Positions 8,103 through 17,820 of a DNA stretch of 64,000 nt are shown piece after piece (positions within the stretch are counted from its first letter, which is position 1; each line of letters begins with the position of its first letter). Made by a program: the position numbers and the translations under genes. Under the pieces are notes generated by a model. The model was not told the origin of the DNA, did not search any database, and saw only the letters and a program-made list of their open reading frames with translations. The DNA comes from Veillonella montpellierensis DSM 17217 (GTDB lineage Bacteria > Bacillota > Negativicutes > Veillonellales > Veillonellaceae). The DNA is taken from contig NZ_AUFY01000006.1 in NCBI RefSeq assembly GCF_000426745.1, forward strand, positions 62,001 to 126,000, written 5' to 3'.

Positions 8103-8291
8103 CTAAGGCAAAAAAATATTATCTATTGGAATTTTATAAATATCCGATAACAACTTTAAATTGCCTTTATCGATTTTACTTTTCCCAAGCTCCCAATTAA
8201 TCAGTGTTTGTTTGCTTTTACCTAACTTACATGCAACATCAACCTGTGTTAAATTAGCATTTATTCTTGCTGCTTTTAATGAAATTTTCAC
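8103..8291 (-). CDS. Cro-like HTH repressor
   Basis: A 62-residue protein that is almost entirely a Cro/CI helix-turn-helix: MKISLKAARINANLTQVDVA, then CKLGKSKQTLINWELGKSKI with a typical recognition helix, then LKLLSDIYKIPIDNIFLP. It starts at a GTG preceded by GGAGGTGATATA, an unusually strong ribosome binding site. It is the first gene of the leftward operon and is divergent from the CI-like repressor gene, the classical Cro position in a lysogeny switch. It probably represses the repressor promoter or its own promoter during the lytic phase. Confidence 0.8.
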   Translation of the reverse strand: MKISLKAARINANLTQVDVACKLGKSKQTLINWELGKSKIDKGNLKLLSDIYKIPIDNIFLP

Positions 8292-8320
8292 TATATCACC
8301 TCCTCTGTTATATGTATTTT

Positions 8321-8430
8321 AATATACTTTAAGTTAAAAATCAATACAATTTGTAAAAATATTTTACTTTTTTAGATGGTAAAAATATTTTACTTTTAGT
8401 ATTTACTAACTAAAAAAATACTGATACTAT
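8321..8430. promoter_or_regulatory. divergent cro/cI promoter-operator region
   Basis: Leftward promoter: TTGTAT (8344-8349) - N17 - TATATT (8321-8326), firing into the Cro-like gene, with the TTAACTTAAAGT motif in its spacer. Rightward promoter: TTTACT (8402-8407) - N17 - TACTAT (8425-8430), firing into the CI-like gene. Between them lie two copies of GTAAAAATATTTTAC (8353-8367 and 8379-8393), 26 bases apart, a palindrome with 6-base arms, and a looser pair AGTATTT/AAATACT (8398-8404, 8416-8422). The two palindrome types probably serve the two regulators. Confidence 0.55.
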
Positions 8431-8463
8431 AAAATATATAACTAATTTATTAAGAGGTATCTT

Positions 8464-8916
8464 ATGACTAATAAAGCAATATTTGCCAAAAATTTAAAGC
8501 ACTATATGTGGCTAAATAATATAAGTCAACGTGATTTAGCTAACTCATTAAAAGTTAGTGATGCTAGTGTGTCGCACTGGTTAAATGCAGCACGTATGCC
8601 AAGAATGGATAAATTACAATCTATAGCAACTATACTAGGAATAACACTTCAAGAATTAATAGAAGATTCCACACATAACAAACAAGAAAAACCATTCAAA
8701 CCTACTCTATCAAATCGTGATGAGTTAGACATTCAAAAGCGGTTAGAACGATTAATGAATGATTTAGATTCAGAAACGGGATTAGCATTTTATAATGGTG
8801 ATGAAGAAATCGACGATGAAACTAGAGAGCTGCTGCGTGCTTCGCTTGAATCATCGTTACGTATCACTAAATTAAAAGCTAAAGAGAAATTTACACCCAA
8901 AAAATATAGACGATAA
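8464..8916 (+). CDS. CI-like phage repressor (HTH_3)
   Basis: A 150-residue repressor. Residues 8-62 form the XRE helix-turn-helix (FAKNLKHYMWLNNISQRDLA, NSLKVSDASVSHWLNAARMP, LQSIATILGITLQELI). The C-terminal part (about 80-150) has the LERLMNDLDSE ... LAFYNGDEEIDDETRELLRA ... FTPKKYRR pattern found in short repressors that are controlled by an ImmA/IrrE metallopeptidase rather than by self-cleavage; no LexA-type Ser/Lys protease domain is present. The ImmA gene follows directly. AAGAGG precedes the ATG. A 10-bp hairpin (8906-8934) overlaps the stop codon and separates the gene from immA. Confidence 0.85.
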   Translation: MTNKAIFAKNLKHYMWLNNISQRDLANSLKVSDASVSHWLNAARMPRMDKLQSIATILGITLQELIEDSTHNKQEKPFKPTLSNRDELDIQKRLERLMNDLDSETGLAFYNGDEEIDDETRELLRASLESSLRITKLKAKEKFTPKKYRR

Positions 8917-8934
8917 CATATAGCTATCGTCTAT
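8906..8934 (+). promoter_or_regulatory. hairpin between repressor and immA
   Basis: ATAGACGATA (8906-8915) pairs perfectly with TATCGTCTAT (8925-8934) across a 9-base loop. The left arm includes the repressor stop codon. There is no uridine run after it, so it looks more like an mRNA processing or stability element that could set the repressor:peptidase ratio than a terminator. Confidence 0.4.
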
Positions 8935-8971
8935 CATGTACTTATTAAATTGTTAAATGAGGTCTATTTCA

Positions 8972-9412
8972 ATGAATGCCAAATCTATATCATTGATTAA
9001 ATCTAAAATAAAAAAACTAGTCGCTCAATATAATACACGTGATCCAATTCAACTGACTAGAGAATTAGATATACATGTTATTTATAATGAATTGGGCAAC
9101 ATAGGTGGTTATTGCTTTTACAGTAACCGTATCCGCTGTATTTGCGTAAACTCATCAGCTCCCAAAGAATATATACCGTTTATTGTTGCTCACGAGCTTG
9201 GCCACATCTTCTTACATCCTGATAGAAATATCCCTTATTTACATCATTATACCTATGCTAATATCGGAAGGATAGAACGTGAAGCTAATACCTTTGCTGT
9301 TGAGTTACTTGTTCCAGACAATGAAATAAACTTTAATAAATGTGTTACCTTTACATCATTATCTACAGAATATGGAGTGCCGATTAATTTTATTCATTTA
9401 AAACAATTTTAG
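8972..9412 (+). CDS. immA: ImmA/IrrE-type metallopeptidase
   Basis: A 146-residue zinc peptidase of the ImmA/IrrE family (DUF955). The HExxH motif is AHELGH at about residues 71-76, and the third ligand probably lies in REANTFAVELLVP (about 107-119), both hallmarks of the family. ImmA of ICEBs1 and phi105-like phages cleaves the cognate short repressor after DNA damage, inducing excision; the partner repressor gene is immediately upstream. The start at 8972 has a GAGG upstream; an ATG at 8957 in the same frame has none. A hairpin with a U-rich tail follows at 9410-9434. Confidence 0.88.
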   Translation: MNAKSISLIKSKIKKLVAQYNTRDPIQLTRELDIHVIYNELGNIGGYCFYSNRIRCICVNSSAPKEYIPFIVAHELGHIFLHPDRNIPYLHHYTYANIGRIEREANTFAVELLVPDNEINFNKCVTFTSLSTEYGVPINFIHLKQF

Positions 9413-9434
9413 CCGAACAGGCTATATATTTTTT
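9410..9434 (+). terminator. terminator after immA
   Basis: TAGCC-GAACA-GGCTA hairpin (9410-9424, beginning at the immA stop codon) followed by TATATTTTTT. The stem is short (5 bp), so termination may be partial. Confidence 0.5.
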
Positions 9435-9474
9435 ACCGTTTATAAGAACATATGTTTTACTAAAAGGAGCAACA

Positions 9475-10527
9475 ATGGCAAGCTATTCGATATCAACACG
9501 ACAAAAAGATAAAAACTGGCAAGTTATCGTCAGCTACAAAGATAGATACGGCAGATGGCGACAAAAAAGCAAGCAAGGATTTTTGACTAAACGAACTGCC
9601 AAGGACTACGGAGATATTATTGTTAAAGAAATAAAAGAAAATTTATTGCTAACAAATAATGAAGAACTAGCAAATATAACATTCCTCGAATTTTCAAAGA
9701 TATATTTTAATGATGTAAAAGATACCTTGCGTGCCAACTCATTAATAACTTATCAAAACTTAATTAAATATGTATCACCTATTTATAACTTGCGATTAAT
9801 TGAAATTACTCCGCTTATCATTAATACAACACTTAAAAATATTACATCATCAACCACATCTAAAAAATTTATTGTAAGCATTTTAAAAAGAATTTTCTCG
9901 CATGCTATAAAAGAATATAATTTGTTGCCAAAAAATCCTGTTACAGCTGCAGTGCCTTCAGAAAAAATAAATAAACCTATCAGAGTTATAACAAATGAAG
10001 AACTCGATCTATATTACAATACAGTCAATACATCTAATCAGATCTATGTTGCCATAAAAATATTACAATACACAGGAATTAGAATCGGTGAGTTATTCGC
10101 ATTAACACAAGATGATATCGACTATAAAGAAATGACCATATCAATTAATAAACAATTCGTTACAGTAGGTAAAAATAAAAATGGGATTGGACCATTAAAA
10201 ACAAAAAACAGTTATAGAACAATCCCAATTCCTAAATCATTAGCTGTTATATTATCAGAATATACAAGCACATGCACAACAGATAGAATTATTCCATATA
10301 AATCCACAAACGCTTTAAGGGGTCACATAAAAAAATACATCAACAACCATGCCCCACATGATTTTAGACATACCTACGCAACTAAATTATTAGCGAGTGG
10401 AATGGACGTTAAAACAGTAGCTGCACTACTCGGTGATACTGTAACTACTGTTATTAATACATATATACATTATTCTGATGAAATGAGACAGAACGCAAAA
10501 AAAGATATCCAAAGAATTTTTGACTAA
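9475..10527 (+). CDS. int: tyrosine site-specific integrase
   Basis: A 350-residue phage integrase. The N-terminal AP2-like arm-binding domain (about 1-55: YSISTRQKDKNWQVIVSYKD) is followed by a SAM-like core-binding domain (about 65-155) and the catalytic domain, with Arg203 in GIRIGELF, His295/Arg298 in HDFRHTYATK and the nucleophile Tyr330 in NTYIHYS. It integrates and excises the element at an attachment site. The gene is the last of the rightward module and marks the right end of the element; the crossover site should lie just downstream, but the other end is not in the window. AAAGGAG precedes the ATG. Confidence 0.95.
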   Translation: MASYSISTRQKDKNWQVIVSYKDRYGRWRQKSKQGFLTKRTAKDYGDIIVKEIKENLLLTNNEELANITFLEFSKIYFNDVKDTLRANSLITYQNLIKYVSPIYNLRLIEITPLIINTTLKNITSSTTSKKFIVSILKRIFSHAIKEYNLLPKNPVTAAVPSEKINKPIRVITNEELDLYYNTVNTSNQIYVAIKILQYTGIRIGELFALTQDDIDYKEMTISINKQFVTVGKNKNGIGPLKTKNSYRTIPIPKSLAVILSEYTSTCTTDRIIPYKSTNALRGHIKKYINNHAPHDFRHTYATKLLASGMDVKTVAALLGDTVTTVINTYIHYSDEMRQNAKKDIQRIFD

Positions 10528-11112
10528 ATTAATTAATTTTTGCCGTTTCTCTGCCGAATACTAAAAAAACATTGTTATATAGCGGTTATTTTCCTATATT
10601 AACATATATATATTATATACGATTTTATAAGAGTCGCAATATTTATTAAATAAATTGCTGTGTATGTATGTGTTAAATAAAATACTACTAACCTTGCTAA
10701 ATACTTTCATGCTCACTACTAATACATACCAAGGTATGGAATATAAATTTATTACATATCACTGATTTTCATATATTGTGTTACTTATTTGCAATTCATT
10801 TTTCATTGACTATGATGCGATTGCTATTACCAAAATCGATAAACTGCATTATACATCTGTATGCTAAAAGTTCGATATAAAATAAGCTCTGTTAAACCAA
10901 TTGTTATGTAAATGGTATAAACTCAACACTTAATAAAATGATTCATTCATTTTATTTACAAATCCACTGCATATGCATGATACAAATGTTGTATAACAAT
11001 ATCACAGAAGATAATTTTGTTATATATTATAATTATACGTTTACTAATCACTAAATGTATTATTGTATCTATTCACATACCTATTCATAGATACAATCAA
11101 ATACATCTATGA
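10528..11112. other. AT-rich intergenic region; expected prophage right boundary
   Basis: 585 bases between the integrase and niaP with no convincing gene, tRNA or rRNA. By position the attachment site should be here, but without the left end no direct repeat can be recognised. A weak hairpin with 10-bp arms and a 14-base loop (11063-11096) lies past the niaP stop codon and might help end that transcript; it has no clear U-tract. Confidence 0.4.
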
Positions 11113-12432
11113 TTATTCTTCTAAGGACGTATTTTTCTTTTCTATGCCTAATAATATTACAACAATTGCTATAATGACAAAAACAGTTGCAAACATAAAG
11201 AATATGCTGTCTACAGATATTTTATATGACAATAATGTGCCTACTAATAATGGTGCGATAATACCACCAATTCTACCTATACCTGCAGCCCAACCTGAAC
11301 CAAGCCCTCTAATACGAGTGGGATATAATTCTGGTGTGTATGTATATAGTACACCCCAAGCTCCTAAATTAAAGAATGACATCAAAGCACCCCACATAAG
11401 CAAAATCGTTTCTGTTTCTGCATGACCAAAAAAATAACTAGCGATACCACTACCTAGTAAAAAAATTGCTAATGTATATCGTCTACCGAGCCAATCTACT
11501 AACATGGCCGCACAATAATATCCTGGCAATTGCGCCAATGTCATTAGCAAAATGTATTCAAAAGTTTTTACCACTGTAAATCCTTGCTGATATACTAGTG
11601 TAGGTAGCCACAAGAATATGCCATAATAACTAAAAATAATTCCAAACCATAAAAGCCATAACATAATAGTACGAACTCGATAGTCTCTATTTAATAAGTC
11701 TTTTACATTCAAATGAGTCACTAACGAATTAGTATACACCTGACTATCATCATGAGTAACACTTCCCAAAGGTTGCTTAGTCTCTGATTCTAAGTATTGA
11801 ACAACCTTATTAGCTTCTAAAAGTTGTCCTGTTTTAAGTAAATATCTAAGCGATTCTGGTATATGTCTTCTAATAATACCTGTATACAAAGCTGGTATAG
11901 CCCCTACCAACAAACCAAAACGCCACCCATATATAGGTATGATCGCATACGCCACTAATGCGGCAGCTAGCCAACCAACAGCCCAAAAACTTTCTAGAGC
12001 TACCATAAAACGTCCTCGATATGCTTGTGGCGAATATTCTGTAAGTAATGTAGCTGCAACAGGTAATTCTGCGCCCAATCCTAATCCGACTAACAATCTA
12101 AAAAACAATAATAATTCATAATTAGGCGCTATGGCAGATAAAGCTGTAGCTACACCATATACAATCATTGACCATGTAAAAATCTTAGTTCTACCATAAT
12201 GATCAGCTAAGGTCCCTCCCAAAATAGCACCAATCGCCATTCCAAATAGGCCAATACTCCCTAAGAGTCCTATTGCACTACTAGATATGTGCCATTCTTT
12301 TACAAGCATAGGGATGATAAAAGAAATAATCCCTGTATCCATGGCATCAAACGCCCAACCAATACCTGCCAATACTAATAGTCGATAATGAAATCTGCAA
12401 ATTTTCATCGAGTTTAACGTATCTAATATCAT
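11113..12432 (-). CDS. niaP: MFS niacin transporter
   Basis: A 439-residue major facilitator with about 12 membrane segments. The N-terminal GIGWAFDAMDTGIISFIIPM and the inter-helix motif GGTLADHYGRTKIF place it in the metabolite:H+ symporter group that includes NiaP (YceI), the niacin/nicotinamide importer. A second motif, ALESFWAVGWLAAALV, and the GLGLGAELPVAATLL stretch agree. The specific substrate is supported by the neighbouring regulator gene, which encodes a NiaR-type protein. It has its own promoter inside a large inverted repeat (12447-12508), presumably the NiaR operator. The call of niacin rather than another small acid depends on this context. Confidence 0.75.
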   Translation of the reverse strand: MILDTLNSMKICRFHYRLLVLAGIGWAFDAMDTGIISFIIPMLVKEWHISSSAIGLLGSIGLFGMAIGAILGGTLADHYGRTKIFTWSMIVYGVATALSAIAPNYELLLFFRLLVGLGLGAELPVAATLLTEYSPQAYRGRFMVALESFWAVGWLAAALVAYAIIPIYGWRFGLLVGAIPALYTGIIRRHIPESLRYLLKTGQLLEANKVVQYLESETKQPLGSVTHDDSQVYTNSLVTHLNVKDLLNRDYRVRTIMLWLLWFGIIFSYYGIFLWLPTLVYQQGFTVVKTFEYILLMTLAQLPGYYCAAMLVDWLGRRYTLAIFLLGSGIASYFFGHAETETILLMWGALMSFFNLGAWGVLYTYTPELYPTRIRGLGSGWAAGIGRIGGIIAPLLVGTLLSYKISVDSIFFMFATVFVIIAIVVILLGIEKKNTSLEE

Positions 12433-12446
12433 TCTTCCTATCTCTC

Positions 12447-12524
12447 CTCGTATGTATACTAAAAACTATACACGTAACCATATGTATAGTTTTTAGTATA
12501 CATACGAGAGCTAAGAAAAGTCAA
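12447..12524 (-). promoter_or_regulatory. niaP promoter within a 26-bp perfect inverted repeat; candidate NiaR operator
   Basis: Two perfectly complementary 26-base arms (12447-12472 and 12483-12508) flank a 10-base spacer. Each arm contains GTATACTAAAAACTATAC or its complement, itself a partial dyad with GTATA/TATAC ends. A leftward promoter, TTGACT (12519-12524) - N18 - TATACT (12495-12500), has its -10 inside the outer arm, so a bound repressor would block it. NiaR represses niacin uptake genes when niacin is plentiful; linking this site to NiaR is inference from position and symmetry. Confidence 0.65.
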
Positions 12525-12537
12525 TACATACATAAGA

Positions 12538-12576
12538 AAAGCACTGATATATAATAAAATTATATATCAGTGCTTT
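12538..12576 (-). terminator. terminator after niaR
   Basis: A perfect 17-bp stem (12538-12554 with 12560-12576) and a 5-base loop, ending in AAAGCACTGATATATAA-type arms with a TTTTCTTA tail on the minus strand. It separates niaR from the niaP promoter. Confidence 0.75.
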
Positions 12577-12671
12577 AATATTATAAAAAATCTATAATTA
12601 CCAATACTACTATATGTTATGATAAGAGCTATAATTATACATAATGTAAAGAAGCTATCACTAGATTATAT

Positions 12672-13187
12672 TTAATGATAAATGATACCCAGCTCTTCTA
12701 ACTTTTTTATAATCATTTCCATAGTTTCTATACTATCCGCCTCAATCGTATGCATATGGATACCTGCACTTAAAGAAGATAATAGTCCACTATAGGATTC
12801 TTTTTGCTTGATTAAGTAATTTTCTACATCTTGTAACGATCGTAAATACAAAGAAACTCGTATAGAGCCATATACATCATGTTCAATTGTTACATCATGT
12901 ACGATTCCACCTAATTTAACAATAGTAGATAGCTCTAAGGAAACTTCACTAGCATCGTGCTTACATACAATTTCCCGTTTTACCATCGATTTAACATTTT
13001 GCAATAATTGATAGCCTCTAGCAGTAGACACAATAGGATATCTCTGACTACGCAATGCCGCCATATCACCTACTATAATCTGACGTGTTACGTTAAACTG
13101 TTCAGCTAATATGGTTCCTGAAATAGGTTGTTCGGTAGATTCTAATATCTGTAACAATTGTGTGCGTCGAATTTCTTTTTTCCCCAT
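12672..13187 (-). CDS. niaR: NiaR niacin-responsive repressor (HTH_11 + 3H domain)
   Basis: A 171-residue protein. Residues 5-58 form a winged HTH_11 domain (RRTQLLQILESTEQPISGTI, AEQFNVTRQIIVGDMAALRS). The remainder is a 3H domain, named for its conserved histidines: CKHDASEV (about 76-83), IVHDVTIEHDVYG (about 95-107) and IHMHTIEA (about 143-150). This two-domain layout is that of NiaR/YrxA, which binds niacin and a metal ion and represses niacin transport and NAD synthesis genes. It sits between leuS and niaP, with a terminator after it, and niaP carries a large symmetrical operator in its promoter. Confidence 0.88.
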   Translation of the reverse strand: MGKKEIRRTQLLQILESTEQPISGTILAEQFNVTRQIIVGDMAALRSQRYPIVSTARGYQLLQNVKSMVKREIVCKHDASEVSLELSTIVKLGGIVHDVTIEHDVYGSIRVSLYLRSLQDVENYLIKQKESYSGLLSSLSAGIHMHTIEADSIETMEMIIKKLEELGIIYH

Positions 13188-13242
13188 ATTTCTTATCCTA
13201 TCGTAATAAAAGCTATATAATTCTACTACTTACCCTGATTAA

Positions 13243-15717
13243 TTATTTTACAACAATATTAACTATTTTGGCTGGGATAACAATACATTTAACTACTGTT
13301 TTGCCCTCTGTAAATTCTTTAACACGAGAAGATGCGAATGCTAACGCTTCTAATTCTTCTTTATTAGCATTCACAGGAACTGTCAATTTATCTCGAACTT
13401 TACCATTTACTTGAATAGCAATTTCTACTTCGTCAACAACCAATGCATTATCTTCATACATAGGCCATTCTGCTTCATGAATACTACCGTCAAACCCTGC
13501 ACTATGCCAGAGTTCTTCTGTAATATGAGGCGTAAATGGAGCTAATAATAGGAGTAAGTTTTTTACAAGTTCATTAGCTAATCCGCCATTCATATTTTTC
13601 ACTGTATCTTTATATTGATACATAGCATTCACTAATTCCATAATAGTACTAATCGCCGTATTAAAGTTAAATCTACCATCTAAATCTTCAGTGACTTTTT
13701 TTATAGTTCTATGTAATTCACGACGCAATGCCACTTCTTCTTTTGTCAAATCACCATCATTACCTTGTTGTGCAATTTGATAGTATGTATCAACTATGCG
13801 CCATACGCGACCTAAGAAACGATAAGAACCTTCTACACCCTTATCACTCCAATCAAGATCACGATCAACTGGTGCGGCAAACAAAATAAATAAACGAGCT
13901 GTATCTGCCCCATATGTATTAATTATTTCTTCCGGCGATACGACATTTCCCTTTGACTTAGACATTTTACTGCCTTCTTTAAGAACCATCCCCTGTGTTA
14001 AAAGTCCTTTAAAAGGCTCGTTAGCTTCAATAAGTCCTAAGTCATGCAAAACTTTTACAAAAAATCGAGAATATAATAAATGCAAAATAGCATGTTCAAT
14101 GCCACCAATATATTGATCCACATTCATCCAATAATCAGCAATTTTTTTATTAAACGCTTCTTTATCATTACGTGCATCAGTATATCGTAAAAAATACCAT
14201 GATGAGTCAATAAATGTATCCATTGTATCTAATTCGCGACGAGCAGGACCACCGCATTTAGGACATGTACAATGTGAAAAATGCTCTGATGTGGCTAATG
14301 GAGATGTGGTTCCTGCCCCAAATTTTACATCTTCTGGTAATAATACTGGTAATTCTTCTTCCGGTACAAGTTGTTCTCCACAGTGTTCACAATACACAAC
14401 TGGAATCGGTACGCCCCAATAGCGTTGACGAGAAATTAACCAATCTCGTAATCTAAAATTAACTTTTCCTTCACCTATATGCATTTCTTCAAGACGATTG
14501 GTAATCGCCTTTCTTGCTTCTTCAGATGTTAAGCCATTAAATTCGCCAGAGTTAACGAGAATTCCATCTTCATGATTAACTGCTGTCATTTTATTAGGAT
14601 CTGTTTCTACTGTTCCTTCTTGATTTTGAATCACTACTTGAATCGGTAAATTATATTTTTTAGCAAATATAAAGTCCCGTTCATCATGTGCAGGAGATCC
14701 CATAACTGCACCTGTACCATAATCAACAAGCACATAATTAGCAATCCAAATAGGAATATCTTGTCCAGTGAAAGGATGCTTTGCATAAGCCCCTGTAAAC
14801 ATTCCCTCTTTTTCTACGTCTGTAGACGTACGATCAATATCACTCATATTGCGCATGCGTTCAATAAAAGCTTTTAATTCACTTTCATTTGAACGATTAG
14901 CAATTAACTCTTCCACATACGGATGTTCTGGTGCTAACACAATATAACTTACACCATAAATAGTATCCACACGCGTTGTATACACAGACACTTGTTTATT
15001 AATTTCTGGAATAGAAAATTGAAATTCTGTGCCTTCACTACGACCAATCCAATTTTTCTGCATAGCTTTAACTCGTGATGGCCAATTATCAAGTGTATCT
15101 AAATCCTGTAATAATCGATCTGCATAATCAGTGATTTTCAAAAACCATTGACTTAAATCTTTCTTATGCACTGGATTATCACAACGCCAGCATAGACCAT
15201 CAATAACTTGTTCATTAGCTAATACAGTATGACAATCATCGCACCAATTAACTTTAGCTTCCTTTTTATAAGCCAATCCTTTTTTATAAAATTGTTGGAA
15301 TAGCCACTGCGTCCATTTATAATAATCTTCTTTACATGTAGCAACTTCGCGGTCCCAATCATAAGATAAGCCTAATGCTTTTTGTTGCTTTTTCATGTTT
15401 TCAATATTATCCAACGTCCATGTTTTAGGAGCGATACCATGCTTAATAGCTGCATTTTCCGCAGGCATGCCAAATGAATCCCACCCCATTGGATGTAATA
15501 CATTAAAGCCTTTCATTTTCTTAAATCGTGCTACCACATCGCCAATTGAGTAATTTCGTACATGACCCATATGTAAATTTCCTGATGGATAGGGGAACAT
15601 TTCTAGTACATAATATTTTTCTTTACTTTCATCATATTCTGTTTTGCAAGTTTTATGCTCAGACCAATAATCTTGCCATTTTTTTTCAATATCTTGGGCT
15701 ACATATTTTTCGTTCAT
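13243..15717 (-). CDS. leuS: leucyl-tRNA synthetase
   Basis: An 824-residue class I aminoacyl-tRNA synthetase. HIGH-type motif HMGH at about 49-52 ([16 protein letters not shown]), KMSKS at about 583 ([11 protein letters not shown]), a CP1 editing domain (about 220-420) containing the family T-rich segment [11 protein letters not shown], a zinc-like CxxC ... CxxC insert (EHCGE ... CTCPKCGG), and an anticodon-binding C-terminal domain. It charges tRNA-Leu. The start at 15717 follows GGAGGAGGAG; earlier in-frame starts lack one. A promoter lies at 15890-15919, leaving a leader of about 165 bases without a T-box. Confidence 0.97.
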   Translation of the reverse strand: MNEKYVAQDIEKKWQDYWSEHKTCKTEYDESKEKYYVLEMFPYPSGNLHMGHVRNYSIGDVVARFKKMKGFNVLHPMGWDSFGMPAENAAIKHGIAPKTWTLDNIENMKKQQKALGLSYDWDREVATCKEDYYKWTQWLFQQFYKKGLAYKKEAKVNWCDDCHTVLANEQVIDGLCWRCDNPVHKKDLSQWFLKITDYADRLLQDLDTLDNWPSRVKAMQKNWIGRSEGTEFQFSIPEINKQVSVYTTRVDTIYGVSYIVLAPEHPYVEELIANRSNESELKAFIERMRNMSDIDRTSTDVEKEGMFTGAYAKHPFTGQDIPIWIANYVLVDYGTGAVMGSPAHDERDFIFAKKYNLPIQVVIQNQEGTVETDPNKMTAVNHEDGILVNSGEFNGLTSEEARKAITNRLEEMHIGEGKVNFRLRDWLISRQRYWGVPIPVVYCEHCGEQLVPEEELPVLLPEDVKFGAGTTSPLATSEHFSHCTCPKCGGPARRELDTMDTFIDSSWYFLRYTDARNDKEAFNKKIADYWMNVDQYIGGIEHAILHLLYSRFFVKVLHDLGLIEANEPFKGLLTQGMVLKEGSKMSKSKGNVVSPEEIINTYGADTARLFILFAAPVDRDLDWSDKGVEGSYRFLGRVWRIVDTYYQIAQQGNDGDLTKEEVALRRELHRTIKKVTEDLDGRFNFNTAISTIMELVNAMYQYKDTVKNMNGGLANELVKNLLLLLAPFTPHITEELWHSAGFDGSIHEAEWPMYEDNALVVDEVEIAIQVNGKVRDKLTVPVNANKEELEALAFASSRVKEFTEGKTVVKCIVIPAKIVNIVVK

Positions 15718-15889
15718 GCCCTCTCCTCCTCCACAATACAGCATAACACATGTCATTATTGTATATATTGGTGTATTATATATCCTAATCTCTCTACGTA
15801 ACCATAATTATATAATGACATATAGGACCTAACACATATAGATATAATAAATAACTATACATGTTAGTATAAATTAACACTTTCAGTCT

Positions 15890-15919
15890 ATTATAGTACT
15901 AATCAACAAATATCGTCAA
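15890..15919 (-). promoter_or_regulatory. predicted leuS promoter
   Basis: TTGACG (15914-15919) - N18 - TATAAT (15890-15895) reading leftward, giving a leader of roughly 165 bases. The leader can form an AT-rich hairpin from arms CTAACAT and TGTTAG (about 15828-15867); no T-box signature is present. Confidence 0.5.
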
Positions 15920-15930
15920 TTCTAGAACCT

Positions 15931-17820
15931 CTAATAATGATAGATAAAATCTAAGATATCTTCCGTTTCAAAATCTTTTCGCCACGCTGCAAAGCCAGCT
16001 AATGATAAATTCTTAATTAACTCTAATTTATACTGTAAAGAGTCTACATCTTCAAACCATATTGATTCTACTATCTTACTTCTCTTTTTTACTGTTTCCC
16101 TTTGTAGTGAGTTAACATGCTTTTCATTACCACTCATCGTCTTACCATCATAGATTTCTAACCGATGTGTCTTGAGTATATCATCCCACCAAATAGAATC
16201 TTTATACTTAGATAGGTAATCCATACTATCCTTAATGGTTAATGTCCTACCTTTTGTAATATTATTAGTAGTAGTCCATATACGTGTGTAAAAAGGAATA
16301 CCCAATACCAATTTATTAGCTGGTACTTCCTGCAATATATCGGTCACATTTCGTTTAACCCATGGATAGCTTGCTACTGGTCCTGGTTTAGGACTAGTAG
16401 CCCACGTTTCATCATAGGCCATTAGCACTACATAATCTACATTCTTAGACAATTGATACCTATCATATACTAATGACCAATTAGGACTATCAGAATATCC
16501 TGTTACATCAATAGAAGTGTATAAATTATACTTATGTAACTCTTCATTTAAATATGCCACAAAATCTACAAGCTGTTCTTTATCCTTAAGATAAATATTT
16601 TCAAAATCAAAATTATAGCCACTAAATCCATAGATTAGCGCATACTGTATTAATTGTTGTGCATAAATTTTCCATGCTCTCGGTGAATGTAAAATAGTAT
16701 GTGTTATATCTGGATCAAATTGATTCGTAATTAGTGGCCAAACTTGATACTTTTGTACTCCATAACTCATGACGTAATCAATATTCATACCTTTATTAGG
16801 TATAATACCATCTACTCCTAATTCAAACCAACTTGGAGAAATAACAGACTGTTGATTTGCGGTCAAGCTTTTCTTATATGGTTTACTTGGATATGGATCA
16901 AAGGCCCATGATATTGGTGTGTGCAACATGTTTTTTTCACGAAGTTTCCAGCTCTGATAAGATGGTTTAATATAAATACCATTCTTTCCTTCTTCTACGA
17001 TAACACCTAAAATGCCATTACCAATGGTGCCATTAATATACTTTATATTATCAATAGTAATTAATGGCACTTCGATTTTTGTTCTAGTCCTATCTTGTGA
17101 AAATCTAACATATGTATCTTGTAAATCTAATCTAGGCACTAACATCATTATTTTATCAGTTGCACTCTCTATAGCATGCACTTTCTCCAATGTAGTAATT
17201 TGTAAGTACACATCTAAAGGAATTAATACTTGAGAATTACGAATGAGTCCCTGCCCAAGCTTTTTATATGCTTTATTAGTCAGCTGCAATAAACTTGTGG
17301 TGACATAAATTGGTTTGCTATCAACATGAGAATCACACACTACAGATGAATTGATTTTCTTCATCTTCGTGCTATGTTCTGTAGTAGATTCATTCAATTT
17401 ATCTATATTTTTAACTAACAGAGCATCCTTATCCATCATACTATTTTTATACGGTCTAGTACTATCTATATGGATCGTCATTTTATCAGTCTGTTGTCTG
17501 CTTTTTTTATAATACTCCATCTTATCTCTAGCAAGTGATTTTCTAGGCATTATAGTAATGTGCTCATATAAAGCTTCTTTCTTACTCCCCTTAATGCGTC
17601 GCTTTTCCATTTCAGACGGGGTATAAGACTCTTCCTTGGTGATTAACTTTCCATAATCACTAGTAAAAGTATTAGCTACTTTCCCCTCATTCATACGTTG
17701 AAAATTCACTGATGTATGAGAATAATTTTCTATATCATTAATTATTGGCTCATCATTTGCTAAACAATTAACTGTAACTACAGTTAAAATAAAAGTGGCA
17801 GTAATTATTTTTTTTATCAT
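15931..17820 (-). CDS. secreted GH18 family glycoside hydrolase
   Basis: A 629-residue exported protein. N-terminal signal peptide (MIKKIITATFILTVVTVNCLA, cleavage after about residue 21), a long charged linker region (about 25-180) without recognised motifs, a possible copper-amine-oxidase-like or LytM-unrelated beta region (about 190-300), then a C-terminal GH18 TIM barrel (about 330-629). The catalytic motif is GYNFDFENI at about 400, with the glutamate as acid; VDYVVLMAYDE and LVLGIPFYTRIW are other family strands. The closest known type is the YaaH/SleL/YdhD group acting on peptidoglycan N-acetylglucosamine bonds. The ATG at 17820 with AAGGTG six bases upstream was preferred to an earlier GTG. 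Confidence 0.78.
   Translation of the reverse strand: MIKKIITATFILTVVTVNCLANDEPIINDIENYSHTSVNFQRMNEGKVANTFTSDYGKLITKEESYTPSEMEKRRIKGSKKEALYEHITIMPRKSLARDKMEYYKKSRQQTDKMTIHIDSTRPYKNSMMDKDALLVKNIDKLNESTTEHSTKMKKINSSVVCDSHVDSKPIYVTTSLLQLTNKAYKKLGQGLIRNSQVLIPLDVYLQITTLEKVHAIESATDKIMMLVPRLDLQDTYVRFSQDRTRTKIEVPLITIDNIKYINGTIGNGILGVIVEEGKNGIYIKPSYQSWKLREKNMLHTPISWAFDPYPSKPYKKSLTANQQSVISPSWFELGVDGIIPNKGMNIDYVMSYGVQKYQVWPLITNQFDPDITHTILHSPRAWKIYAQQLIQYALIYGFSGYNFDFENIYLKDKEQLVDFVAYLNEELHKYNLYTSIDVTGYSDSPNWSLVYDRYQLSKNVDYVVLMAYDETWATSPKPGPVASYPWVKRNVTDILQEVPANKLVLGIPFYTRIWTTTNNITKGRTLTIKDSMDYLSKYKDSIWWDDILKTHRLEIYDGKTMSGNEKHVNSLQRETVKKRSKIVESIWFEDVDSLQYKLELIKNLSLAGFAAWRKDFETEDILDFIYHY

Noticed and set aside
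10680-10860. Small plus-strand ORFs of about 20 codons downstream of the integrase
   Set aside because: No SD and no hydrophobic or charged pattern; likely chance in AT-rich DNA.
13243-15930. T-box leader for leuS
   Set aside because: The leader is long, but no AGGGTGGNACCGCG-type sequence or terminator/antiterminator pair is present; the only T-box is that of glyQS.
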